A stretch of 64,000 nucleotides of DNA from Fasciolopsis buskii (taxonomy: Eukaryota > Platyhelminthes > Trematoda > Plagiorchiida > Fasciolidae): NCBI GenBank assembly GCA_008360955.1, contig LUCM01006860.1, positions 135,067 to 199,066 on the forward strand, read 5' to 3'. The text below holds more notes on this DNA, generated by a model. It did not search any database, had not been told where the DNA came from, and saw nothing but the letters and a program-made list of their open reading frames with translations. How positions within the stretch are numbered: position 1 is the stretch's first letter. The DNA is not shown here.

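Noticed and set aside
1..64000. CRISPR arrays, bacterial operons, intact LTRs or a reverse transcriptase gene
   Set aside because: I saw no regularly spaced direct repeats, no terminal repeats and no catalytic motifs of such elements.

Overview
The window holds the 5' half of one very large eukaryotic muscle gene on the + strand, cut off at the right edge. I assemble 56 coding exons from 7186 to 64000, every junction in frame with GT-AG introns. They give 10,820 coding nt, about 3,606 residues. The product is a giant Ig/FnIII protein of the twitchin/projectin (UNC-22) family. It has a tandem Ig N-terminus, a basic, serine-rich linker, and then mixed FnIII and Ig domains. The kinase domain usual for this family would lie beyond the window.

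The organism is an invertebrate animal, and I think a flatworm (digenean trematode). The reasons are moderate GC, introns of about 0.1-6 kb, tRNA-derived SINE-like repeats inside introns, and twitchin domain order. The phylum is an inference, because a mollusc or another lophotrochozoan would not look very different from sequence alone.

Layout. 1-7131 is upstream DNA without a recognisable gene; its second half carries CA-rich tracts and CpG clusters. 7132-7195 is a tiny first coding exon (M-S-T-G) with a good splice acceptor in front of it. 11375-27879 encodes Ig1-Ig5 between long introns. 28045-28394 encodes a linker with four R-R-x-S motifs. 29754-35982 encodes Ig6-Ig10. 36126-41495 encodes Fn1-Fn2-Ig11-Fn3-Fn4-Ig12. 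42718-52637 encodes Fn5-Fn6-Fn7-Ig13-Fn8-Fn9-Ig14-Fn10-Fn11-Fn12. 53530 to the window end encodes Fn13-Fn14-Fn15-Ig15-Fn16-Fn17-Ig16-Fn18-Fn19(partial), which repeats the previous block almost exon for exon.

The points most worth following up are: the ten-domain super-repeat with identical exon lengths; a 66-residue Ala/Pro/Glu insertion in only one repeat copy; a cluster of possible PKA sites, three of them in an exon that can be skipped in frame; a missing Ig domain between Fn12 and Fn13; a CpG-rich intron segment that may be an internal promoter; and several tRNA-derived repeats. I see no second protein-coding gene, no CRISPR, no bacterial-type feature and no viral gene.
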